Assembly (NCBI GenBank): GCA_014695175.1
Contig: JACJNV010000382.1
Span: 1 to 51,650, forward strand
DNA: 51,650 nt
Direction of reading: 5' to 3'
DNA from: Microcoleus sp. FACHB-DQ6
GTDB taxonomy: Bacteria > Cyanobacteriota > Cyanobacteriia > Cyanobacteriales > Microcoleaceae
Both the position numbers and the translations under genes were made by a program. Positions within the stretch are counted from its first letter, which is position 1; each line of letters begins with the position of its first letter. This document shows positions 8,075 to 16,300 of the stretch, piece after piece. The notes beneath the pieces were generated by a model. The model did no database searches and had not been told where the DNA came from. It saw only the letters and a program-made list of their open reading frames with translations.

Positions 8075-8536
8075 ATGCCCCAACTTGTCTTGATTCACCC
8101 GCAAATCCCCCCGAATACTGGCAATATCGCCCGCACTTGCGCTGCCACAGGCACGGAACTGCATTTAGTCGGCCCGCTGGGGTTTGAAATTAGCGATCGC
8201 TACCTGAAACGGGCCGGCTTAGATTACTGGCCCTACGTCAATCTCCACTGCCACGAAGACTTAGCGGCTTTTGGGGCCTGTCGGCAGCAGCGCGGGGGAC
8301 GATCGATCGGATTCAGCACTGGGGGGCGATACAGTTACGCGCAATTCCAATTTCAGCCCAGCGACTGGCTGATGTTTGGCTCGGAAACTGTAGGCATTCC
8401 CCAATTCGTCTTGGATGCCTGCGACGCCACACTTTTTATTCCTATGAGCCAGCCTGGAGTCAGGAGTTTGAACCTCTCCGTCAGCGCCGCTGTGGGTTTA
8501 TTTGAGGCTAAACGACAGTTGGGCGAGCTGGGATAA
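8075..8536 (+). CDS. trmL: tRNA (cytidine/uridine(34)-2'-O)-methyltransferase, SPOUT family
   Basis: A 153-aa single-domain SPOUT methyltransferase. N-terminal VLIHPQIPPNTGNIARTCAA is the family motif 1; SDWLMFGSETVGIP and IPMSQPGVRSLNLSVSAAVG form the trefoil-knot S-adenosylmethionine pocket. TrmL methylates the 2'-O of the wobble base in certain tRNA-Leu species as a homodimer. Length is normal (150-160 aa). It is monocistronic, with a 240-base spacer before it and a long leader region of the next gene behind it. Confidence 0.93.
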   Translation: MPQLVLIHPQIPPNTGNIARTCAATGTELHLVGPLGFEISDRYLKRAGLDYWPYVNLHCHEDLAAFGACRQQRGGRSIGFSTGGRYSYAQFQFQPSDWLMFGSETVGIPQFVLDACDATLFIPMSQPGVRSLNLSVSAAVGLFEAKRQLGELG

Positions 8537-8751
8537 ATCATTATCAACACATAAATATATAGATATTTAATAGCTGCAGCAGGCTGGCAAATCTTCTTTT
8601 AAATATAAGAAATTTGTATCAAAGAGGTGAAAATCTAGATAGCCGACATTAATATATTTTATTCATTCAAAAACAGATTGTTATCAGCAACACCAAATGA
8701 CTGCCAAGAGGATTCAGCAACAAAAATAAAGAATTTTAGCGGTTTAGGGGG

Positions 8752-9102
8752 TGAGCGAGCGCCAGCTTAGGTCTGAACACTATATCTAGTAAATATACGG
8801 TTGTTGCCTGTCCGGAAATTAGCATAAAGTCGGATAATAGGTAAGAGTTCAGATCCTTACGGGAACGAAGATTTTATATATTCGTTCCAGCTATTGCGGT
8901 GTAAGGCTTTTGGGGTTAATTGCAGCAGGTTTGACCGAGAATTTTAAAATTTCTGACGGTTTGAGCTTGTCTAAATTTAAAAAGCAAGGTAATCTGGCCT
9001 AAGCATGATAGCTGTCAACAATCAGAATATTTTTGCTTGTTGATTTAAACTCAGCGTCATGCGATCCCCTTGAGTGTTTCCAAGGACAGTTAGCGCTTCT
9101 CA
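8752..9102 (+). promoter_or_regulatory. probable c-di-AMP riboswitch (ydaO-yuaA type) upstream of the LysM/M23 peptidase
   Basis: Conserved aptamer words are visible: CTTTTGGGGTTAATTGCAGCAGG (split around 8907-8929), close to the CUUUUUGGGGUUAAU-CUGCAG stretch of the Thermoanaerobacter ydaO aptamer as recalled, and GACAGTTAGC at 9085-9094, matching the GACAGCUAAC word that closes ydaO aptamers. A P1 stem can form between TGAG/AGCGC (8752-8755, 8758-8762) and GCGCT/CTCA (9093-9097, 9099-9102). CCTTAC (8855-8860) pairs with GTAAGG (8901-8906) and encloses GGAACGAA/TTCGTTCC (8862-8869/8881-8888). P1 ends just before the AGGAGG ribosome site at 9105-9110, which suits translational control. Cyanobacterial ydaO switches commonly precede cell-wall hydrolases. 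The aptamer is longer than usual because of extra stems. Confidence 0.68.
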
Positions 9103-9104
9103 GT

Positions 9105-9110
9105 AGGAGG
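9105..9110 (+). promoter_or_regulatory. strong ribosome binding site setting a TTG start
   Basis: AGGAGG lies eight bases before TTG 9119 and supports this uncommon start codon. It directly follows the riboswitch P1 stem. Confidence 0.7.
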
Positions 9111-9118
9111 TCGTTTTT

Positions 9119-11593
9119 TTGAAACGAACATATCCCCAAATTAAGCCTGTTCAGGCTAGTGAAATCGACAGAGACGGTTCTGCGGAACCATCCAAACAGA
9201 CAACGCTCAGCACAGGCAGAGTTCGCTCTCTCGCCACGATCGGGCTGGCAATATCGGTAGGTGCTTCTGGCATCCTGCTACCGAGAAATGGAGACAGCGC
9301 TCGCGCGTCTGAACTCGCACCGACATCAGAATCCACCGCTGAAGTACAGCCAGTATCGGCCAACGGGCCCGCTACGCCGGCACAAGTTGACGGTTCCAGG
9401 ACCGAACAGCCCGGATCACCTTCTGAACCCGCGGCGGTTAAGGTGCAGGAGGGGCAAAGCCTTTGGGAGCTTTCTCGGGATTATGAAGTTGCACCGTTGG
9501 CACTAGCAACTGCCAACGACATCAAACCCGATACTCTACTCCAAGTTGGCCAAGAGCTCAGAATTCCGACTGCGACGGAAGCCACACCACAACAGAACGC
9601 CGGCTATAGCACATCGGCTTCGCTAGATCGCGCAGCGACGGTCAATCCCGAACAAGAGTTAAATCTGACTGGCTCCGAGCCATTGGATAGTGCAGCCATG
9701 ACAGCGCTGCCATCAACCGCAGCGACCCCGCTGGTCACGACGGTACCGGCACAAAGTTCGATCGACATCCCGAATGCAGACGGGGCGATCGACAGCTTGA
9801 AAAAACAGGAAAACCGCACCACAGAATCGGGTCGAACTATGTTCGGGTCGGAGGGGGGAGCAAATTTATCTACACCGGCGGCATTTTTGCCCGAGTCAGC
9901 ACCGACGCTGACCTCCCCCGGATATGCAACTGGGACAACTATTCCTGACCTCGATGCCACACCTGTAATTCCCAATTCCGGGGGAGGTCAAGCAGCATCG
10001 CCCGATCGAGCATTCGAGTCAATTGAACAGTCTTTGGCAACACCCAGTTTGCCCTCGGCTGTGGTAGTCCCCCCTGCGGGAAGTACCGCCGCGCCGGCTG
10101 ATGTTCTCTACAGCGTGCGTCCGGGAGATACCCTAGATGGGATCGCCAAAGGTCACGGCGTATCGCCCAAAGATCTGATCTCCGTCAACAAGCTCGGCAA
10201 CCCCAACTTGCTGAATGTCAATCAACGGCTCAAAATTCCCCAAGTTGGGTTTAAAAATCCAGGGGTGGAGGCTGCAGGCTCTTATTCTGCCTCCAACTCT
10301 ACATCTGTCTGGTCGGCGACTTCGGTTCCCGCATCTTTGAACCCCAGCTCGTCTACCTCGGAAATAGCCGGTGCTGGCGTTGCAGCACCCGCGCCCACAG
10401 TGCCTGTTGTCTCTCCCCTGGAGAACCTGGAAGGTCTGAACAATATTTCAGCGCCGATGGTTCCTCAAATTAACAGCATTCCGCTCACTCAAGTTTCCCA
10501 AACGATTCGCGATCCAGGGAAGCTGGCTCTTCAAGGCGAACCAACATTTACAGGTGCAGTTGACACCAGTGCCCTGCCCTCGCCAGCCAGTGCAACTGCT
10601 ACCGCCATAGCTACGGGAGAATACCCGCAGCCGATCAGCTTCGTGGCAAATACTAGCGCCCCGGCTTCAAATGCCGATCCAACTAGCGCTTTACCAGAGT
10701 CGAATTCGGAGGCTCTCCCTACCGCAGAAGCTCTCAACCCTTATTCCGAACGCTTGAGAGCAGAAGTTGTCAGGCTGCGAGAGGAATATCGCGCCTCGCG
10801 CAATTCGATCGGCGCCAATGCGGTGTCCCTGGCTCCAACTGACGGGCCCTCGGTCAACCCGTCTGAGGATATGCCAAGTGTCAATCCATATCTCTACACC
10901 CCCGACTATACTGAGGCGGTGCAGAATGAAATCAGCAGACCGCCATCGAGAGCGTGGTCTGAGCAGGTTCAGAAGCAGCAGCAAGAGCGTTTAGATCCCG
11001 CTCGCGCAGCCGAAATGCAACCGATAAACCTGACGCCGACCTCTGCTGGGCAGCAGCCTATGGTAGCAACTGCTCCTTTGGGCTCTGAGGGTTACGACCC
11101 CCTAAACAACCCGTCTTTGGGACGCATGGTTTCTCCGGAATTGCCTCCGCTTTCCAACCCTGATACTTATCTGCCTAACGGCAAACAACAGTCGGCTAGC
11201 GGGTTTATTTGGCCATCTAAGGGCGTTCTTACTTCTGGCTACGGTTGGCGGTGGGGACGGATGCACAAAGGAATTGATATTGCAGGGCCGATCGGCACGC
11301 CAATTGTGGCAGCATCAGACGGGGTGGTTACCTATGCTCAGTGGAACGACGGCGGCTACGGGTATCTGGTGGAAATTACCCATCCTGACGGCACTGAGAC
11401 TGTCTATGCCCACAACAGCCGAATTTTGGTGCAAAAGGGTCAGAGAGTTGCTCAAGGGGAACAAATTTCAGAAATGGGCAGCACTGGCTTCAGTACCGGG
11501 CCGCACTTGCACTTTGAAATTCATCCCGCCGGACAGGGTGCTATCAACCCAATGGCTTTACTGCCCGACGATGCGTCCAGCGCTTCTCGGTAA
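9119..11593 (+). CDS. LysM-repeat M23 family metallopeptidase (cell-wall endopeptidase)
   Basis: An 824-aa envelope protein starting at TTG 9119. A hydrophobic signal/anchor segment (LATIGLAISVGASGILLP) lies at about residues 37-55. Two LysM peptidoglycan-binding modules follow, at about 107-151 (VQEGQSLWELSRDYEVAP) and 329-376 (YSVRPGDTLDGIAKGHGVSP). A long Pro/Ala/Ser/Thr-rich linker leads to an M23 (LytM) domain at about 694-820. Zinc-site motifs are intact: MHKGIDIAG, and GPHLHFEIHPAG with the HxH pair, so it should be an active glycyl/D-Ala endopeptidase acting in wall remodelling or septation. The upstream riboswitch candidate would tie it to c-di-AMP, a wall and osmotic signal. Confidence 0.92.
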   Translation: MKRTYPQIKPVQASEIDRDGSAEPSKQTTLSTGRVRSLATIGLAISVGASGILLPRNGDSARASELAPTSESTAEVQPVSANGPATPAQVDGSRTEQPGSPSEPAAVKVQEGQSLWELSRDYEVAPLALATANDIKPDTLLQVGQELRIPTATEATPQQNAGYSTSASLDRAATVNPEQELNLTGSEPLDSAAMTALPSTAATPLVTTVPAQSSIDIPNADGAIDSLKKQENRTTESGRTMFGSEGGANLSTPAAFLPESAPTLTSPGYATGTTIPDLDATPVIPNSGGGQAASPDRAFESIEQSLATPSLPSAVVVPPAGSTAAPADVLYSVRPGDTLDGIAKGHGVSPKDLISVNKLGNPNLLNVNQRLKIPQVGFKNPGVEAAGSYSASNSTSVWSATSVPASLNPSSSTSEIAGAGVAAPAPTVPVVSPLENLEGLNNISAPMVPQINSIPLTQVSQTIRDPGKLALQGEPTFTGAVDTSALPSPASATATAIATGEYPQPISFVANTSAPASNADPTSALPESNSEALPTAEALNPYSERLRAEVVRLREEYRASRNSIGANAVSLAPTDGPSVNPSEDMPSVNPYLYTPDYTEAVQNEISRPPSRAWSEQVQKQQQERLDPARAAEMQPINLTPTSAGQQPMVATAPLGSEGYDPLNNPSLGRMVSPELPPLSNPDTYLPNGKQQSASGFIWPSKGVLTSGYGWRWGRMHKGIDIAGPIGTPIVAASDGVVTYAQWNDGGYGYLVEITHPDGTETVYAHNSRILVQKGQRVAQGEQISEMGSTGFSTGPHLHFEIHPAGQGAINPMALLPDDASSASR

Positions 11594-11731
11594 CGACTGG
11601 TCGGAAGTTATGGGTTTTGAATGATTACCAAAACTCATAACTTTTACTGGAAGTCATTAGAAATAGTGTTGTTTGAAAACAAGACATAGCTAGCCCTACC
11701 GTGCTACGATAGTAAATCGTGAAGTAGATTT

Positions 11732-11804
11732 GGCTCAGTGGCGCAGTGGTTAGCGCAGGGGACTCATAAGCCCAAGGTCGCAGGTTCAAATCCCGCCTGA
11801 GCCA
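11732..11804 (+). tRNA. tRNA-Met (anticodon CAT)
   Basis: A 73-nt cloverleaf. Acceptor arms GGCTCAG (11732-11738) and CTGAGCC (11797-11803) pair fully, with discriminator A at 11804. The anticodon loop CTCATAA gives CAT, and the T-arm GCAGG-TTCAAAT-CCCGC is canonical. CCA is not encoded. The acceptor starts with a paired G, so it is not the initiator tRNA. Elongator Met is most likely, but a CAT tRNA can also be tRNA-Ile2 if C34 becomes lysidine, which sequence alone cannot exclude. Confidence 0.93.
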
Positions 11805-11824
11805 TTATTTAATAAAAAAAACTG

Positions 11825-11855
11825 CGCTCTCAAATTTGAGAGCGTATTTTTTTTG
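11825..11855 (+). terminator. rho-independent terminator of the tRNA
   Basis: CGCTCTCAAA and TTTGAGAGCG (11825-11844) form a perfect 20-base inverted repeat, followed by TATTTTTTTT. It lies 20 bases after the tRNA and insulates it from the peroxiredoxin gene. Confidence 0.85.
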
Positions 11856-11931
11856 ATTGAGCCAGAAGATACTTGTAGTCGTTATGAGTATGATATATTT
11901 GTAACAGTTCGTAAAAAAGGAAACCAAATCT

Positions 11932-12531
11932 ATGACCAGTGAATGCCTCCGGGTTGGTCAAGCTGCACCCGATTTCGCAGCAACAGCCGTAGTGGATCAG
12001 GAATTCAAGACAGTTAAACTGTCAGACTATAAAGGCAAAAAGTATGTAGTCCTGTTCTTCTACCCCTTGGACTTCACCTTTGTGTGCCCGACTGAGATTA
12101 CAGCATTTAGCGATCGCTTCGAGGACTTCAAGAAAATCGATACCGAAATCCTCGGCGTATCCGTTGACAGCGAATTCTCTCACCTCGCTTGGATACAAAC
12201 AGACCGCAAATCAGGCGGTGTCGGCGACCTCAACTATCCCTTAGTTGCTGACCTCAAAAAAACAATTAGTTCAGACTACAACGTCCTCGACCCAGAAGCA
12301 GGCGTTGCCCTCAGAGGTCTGTTCATCATCGACAAAGAAGGCATCATCCAACACTCTACTATTAACAATCTTGCCTTCGGCCGCAACGTGGATGAAACTC
12401 TCCGTACTCTGCAAGCTATCCAACACGTCCAGTCTCACCCCGATGAAGTTTGTCCCGCCGGCTGGCAGCCCGGTGACAAGACTATGACTCCCGATCCGGT
12501 CAAGTCTAAGGTATTCTTTGCTTCAGTTTAA
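11932..12531 (+). CDS. typical 2-Cys peroxiredoxin
   Basis: A 199-aa AhpC/TSA-type peroxidase. The peroxidatic Cys52 sits in [13 protein letters not shown] and the resolving Cys174 in [24 protein letters not shown] also matches the typical 2-Cys class. It reduces H2O2 and alkyl peroxides with electrons from thioredoxin or NADPH-thioredoxin reductase C. AAGGAAACC lies just before ATG 11932. There is no transit or signal peptide, so it is cytosolic. A second peroxiredoxin-like gene starts 112 bases downstream, separated by a hairpin repeat. Confidence 0.95.
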   Translation: MTSECLRVGQAAPDFAATAVVDQEFKTVKLSDYKGKKYVVLFFYPLDFTFVCPTEITAFSDRFEDFKKIDTEILGVSVDSEFSHLAWIQTDRKSGGVGDLNYPLVADLKKTISSDYNVLDPEAGVALRGLFIIDKEGIIQHSTINNLAFGRNVDETLRTLQAIQHVQSHPDEVCPAGWQPGDKTMTPDPVKSKVFFASV

Positions 12532-12545
12532 GCACATTATAGGTG

Positions 12546-12572
12546 TAGGGACACGGCAGTGTCGTGTCCGTA
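12546..12572. repeat. hairpin repeat between the two peroxiredoxin genes
   Basis: GGACACG (12549-12555) and CGTGTCC (12563-12569) form a 7-bp stem. A related GGACACCG/CGGTGTCC hairpin follows the next gene at 13183-13203. They look like copies of a dispersed hairpin that may also end transcripts. Confidence 0.5.
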
Positions 12573-12643
12573 CCCGCAGGGGCATTCATTTAACCGGATT
12601 TTTAATTAACAATTAGCCATTAGCAATTACCCAATTAGGAAAT

Positions 12644-13183
12644 ATGCTGACTTCTACTAATTTTAGCGGCTTGTTAAATGAGCGGTTTTTCCAAAATTTA
12701 TTGCCTGTTCCGGCGAGTAATGTTCTGAAGCTGGGACAGATGACGCCTGATTTTGAATTGCCGGATATTAATAATGGCAAATTGGTGCGGCTGTCCAATT
12801 ATCGGGGCGATAAGCCGGTAATTCTGGCTTTTACGCGGATTTTTACAGAAAAGCAATATTGCCCTTTCTGTTTTCCTCACATTAAAGCTTTGAATGAAAA
12901 CTGGGAAAAATTTGCCGATCGCAATATAGAATTATTGATGGTTGCCAGTACCGACGATCGCCAAAGCCAAATTGTGGTTAGAGATTTAGGCTTGAAAATG
13001 CCTCTGCTTTCTGATCCAGGCTGTAAAGTGTTTCGGGCTTATCAAGTTGGTCAGGCTTTAGGTGCTCCTTTGCCTGCTCAGTTTGTTTTGGATGCAGATG
13101 GAAAACTCCTCTTCAAACATTTGTTTTCTTTCATAGACCACAATGCTAGTGTGGACACTTTGTTGAAATATGTCGATCGGTAA
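12644..13183 (+). CDS. peroxiredoxin-like (AhpC/TSA, redoxin) protein
   Basis: A 179-aa thioredoxin-fold protein. The segment GQMTPDFELPDINNGKLVRL opens the redoxin domain. The active site reads QYCPFCFPHI (Cys73 and Cys76), a CxxC arrangement unlike the single peroxidatic Cys of its neighbour, which points to an atypical or thiol-oxidoreductase-like member. There is no C-terminal resolving Cys motif. AGGA lies just before ATG 12644; the leader is a run of degenerate AATTAxCC repeats. It probably works in peroxide or thiol redox control. Confidence 0.85.
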   Translation: MLTSTNFSGLLNERFFQNLLPVPASNVLKLGQMTPDFELPDINNGKLVRLSNYRGDKPVILAFTRIFTEKQYCPFCFPHIKALNENWEKFADRNIELLMVASTDDRQSQIVVRDLGLKMPLLSDPGCKVFRAYQVGQALGAPLPAQFVLDADGKLLFKHLFSFIDHNASVDTLLKYVDR

Positions 13184-13203
13184 GGACACCGCTACGGTGT
13201 CCT
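13183..13203. terminator. hairpin overlapping the stop codon of the redoxin gene
   Basis: AGGACACCG-CTA-CGGTGTCCT is a perfect 9-bp stem with a 3-base loop. It begins in the TAA stop of the preceding gene. No T-run follows, so it may be a repeat or weak terminator. Confidence 0.45.
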
Positions 13204-13397
13204 AATTGGGAGTTTTTCACCGCTGATGTACGCTGGTTTAGGCCCATCAGGGGGGTTTTTTCACCGGTTGACACTGGCTGCGACAGATCTTTAGTTATAA
13301 ATACTTATTGTGCCAATTGCGATGGCGGAATGTTGCCATGTTCGCTCGACATTAATCTAGGCTATAGCTTGAAGGTACTTAGTACAAGTTTAAGCCA

Positions 13398-16300
13398 ATG
13401 TCGTCTCCCCAAGATCGATCGAGCAAAATTGAATTGAGCGTCTTAGCATCGCATCCTGAGTTGTTGACAGGCTTAGATGCGTGGCTGCGGCTAGGTTTAC
13501 TTTCGCCCGCTGAGGTTGAGGAATTGTGCCGACAGTATTTAGTCTGCCCACTCAGAGATCCCGCTGTAGACCTTTCTGAAATTGAGAACCCGCGAGCTCC
13601 TATTGGCGAGCCAAAAGTACCTGCCTTATCAACGCAAAAAGCAGTACCTAGCAGCAGAGAAAGCGTTGCGAGGCCCACAGAAACTACTCAAACCCCTAAT
13701 TTTATAGCTCAAATTTTGCACTCGCTAATGGCAGAAATTAGCGTGGTGTGGCTGTTGTTTTTAGGAGTGTTCATGGTAGTTGTCTCCTCTGGAGTCTTAG
13801 CTGCCAGTCAGTGGGAAAGATTTCCTGCCGCCGGACAATATGGAGTTTTGTTAGCTTATACTTTAACCTTTTGGGCGATTAGCAGTTGGGCAAACAGACA
13901 GCAGAATTTGCACTTGACTGCTCAAACTTTGCAAGAAGTGACGCTGTTGCTAGTGCCGATCAATTTTTGGGCGATGGATACTTTTGGATTGTGGCGGTAT
14001 CCTTGGGATTGGGCGGTAGCACTCGCAGCGGCACTTATTTTGACTTGGATAACTGCCCGGATTATCAAAGATCAATATCAAAGCTTTTCAGGAAAAAACA
14101 TCACTCGCTCGATCGCGTTAAATCACTTGGGATTGAGTTATTTGCACTGGGGGTGGGCCTTGGCCGGCTTTTCCCTGGCTGCGGTTTATTTAGGTACAGT
14201 GGGAACTGCTGCTGCTAGAGTTTATCAAGTTCAGCAACAACGATTGCAATCTATCAAACGCGGAGAAAATACTGAAACATTCGCCGCTGCTTTCAGTGTG
14301 AGCCGAGATTTTCTGACTTACAAAAAAGCGGCTTTAGTAGCTTATTCGTTAGGAATTTTACTGGGTAGGGCGATATTTGTCAAGGATGTAAATATCGCTG
14401 AAATGGGTTTAGCTTTGGCGATTTGTGGCGTGCTTTTAGCATGGCTAGATTGGCAGCAACCCCGGCCATCTGGAACTATTAAAAACAATATATCCCGTCA
14501 GCCAAATCCCAGCAACTTTTTTAACTGGCAATTAGCGGGAGGGGGTTTGTTGGGTTTGGGATGGCTGGTTTGTTTTCGCCAAATTCCGCTACAGGCGATC
14601 GCAGTTAGCGGATTGGCTGTTTGGTTTTTTTATAACCGTTTAGTGCGGTTTTGGCAAAAGTTTGATTTGGTAATGCTGGAGGCGGTGGGACTTCAGAGTA
14701 TTTGGCTGTTTTGGCGACTGATTCCTTTAGGGATTAAAACACAAGTGGTGGTCTTTTTAACTCAGCTTACAAACTCTCAGGAAACTCCTTGGGCTTTTTG
14801 GAGTGTTCTGCTGTTGCCTTATTTAATTTTAATGGTAAGTGCGGCCGAGTGGCTCTACCGCAAGCGAAAGTTTCAACTTGCCAGTTTGGGCGAAAACCTT
14901 GCTCTCGCTTTGGGGAGTGTTTTAACTGTTATTAGTTTAGTCAATCCGTTTTGGCGATCGCTCAATTTATTAGTCTCTACTTTAATTTTAGGTTGTATAA
15001 CTTGGAAATACGTAATTCCAGATAATTCCCGGCGAGTTTCGAGACCGGCTGCTGCGGCTGAACAACAGGAAGCTCAGGTCATTTTGGTTCCTATAACTCA
15101 CATTATGGGTTTAGGCGCGATCGCTTCGGCAATTGACTTATTTTCCCCAAACCTGACACCCAATATTTGGTCGGCAATATTATTAATATTCATGGCGAGT
15201 GAATGGGTATTTTTTGTCTGGATGAAAGCGGCCAATGCCCGAGAAAGTTCTGCGTTTTTCCGCTGGCATCCTGCTTGGTTCCAAAGTTCATGGTATCTAG
15301 GCTTAGCAATAGCAGGATTCAGCTTTATCTTGTTGCAAAATTATTTGAGTGCGGGTACTGCCACTCATCGCCCTCAGTGGAGTTTGCTCTGGCTGGGGAC
15401 TCCTTTGGCTTTGACTGCTGTTGCTAAATATACTGAGATTACTCACAAACAAGTTGCCAGTACCTTTAGTGCGATCGCTTTAATACTTGCACAAGTTCTA
15501 ATTTTTATTTTTCCGGGATATCGGTTAATTGGTTTGGGCTTGGCCGCCGTATTAATGTTGGTTAATACTTACTATTTAGTAGAGTTACCAGCGGCTGCAA
15601 TAGGAGTGGCATTTGGCTTTAGTTTCGTAGCTGCGGTGATTTATGAATTAGGTTTTGTGTCGGGTTGGGATTGGGCAATTGCTGGGGCGATCGCTGTTTT
15701 GTGTATGTGGTTGCTTCGCACCATGATTGTTCGTTTTTCCAGGGGTTTACCTGAGCCTTCTCAATTAGCTGAAATTTACGATCGAGCTTTAGATGGATGG
15801 GCAATCTTACTGGCAGGCTTGCTGTTAACAACTATTACTTTTTATTCCTATGAACTCTACGCAGACAGTACCTTGAGTTTTCCACCATCTGCTGAAGTTT
15901 TGGCTGCTATTTTGGTGATAATGGCTGCGATTATTTTCCGAAATTTACGCCAACTTTCCCCTCTGGCAATTTATGCTGTGGCTTGGAGTTTGGAGTTGTT
16001 GACAGCAGTCGGTTTGAGTTTTGTCGATCGCACTACGATTAATTTGGCAGTTGCTAATATAGCTCTGGGATTGTTTACTCAATTATTGGGCGATGTGTGG
16101 CGGCGCCGCCACCCCGATCCAACAATTTTACCTAGCATTCATTTTATACCTTTGGTTTACGGCGTATTGGGTTTAACTTTCCGATCGCACACTTTGACGA
16201 ATTGGACTGGTTTAACTGTGTTGGGTGCGTCTTTAATTGCGATCGGCATTGGTAGGCGGGAGCCAGAATTCAAACCTTTGGTTTATTTAGGATTAATTGG

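Noticed and set aside
9604..9975. 123-residue reverse ORF within the LysM/M23 gene
   Set aside because: Antisense to a low-complexity Ala/Pro/Thr-rich linker, which tends to give long spurious frames.
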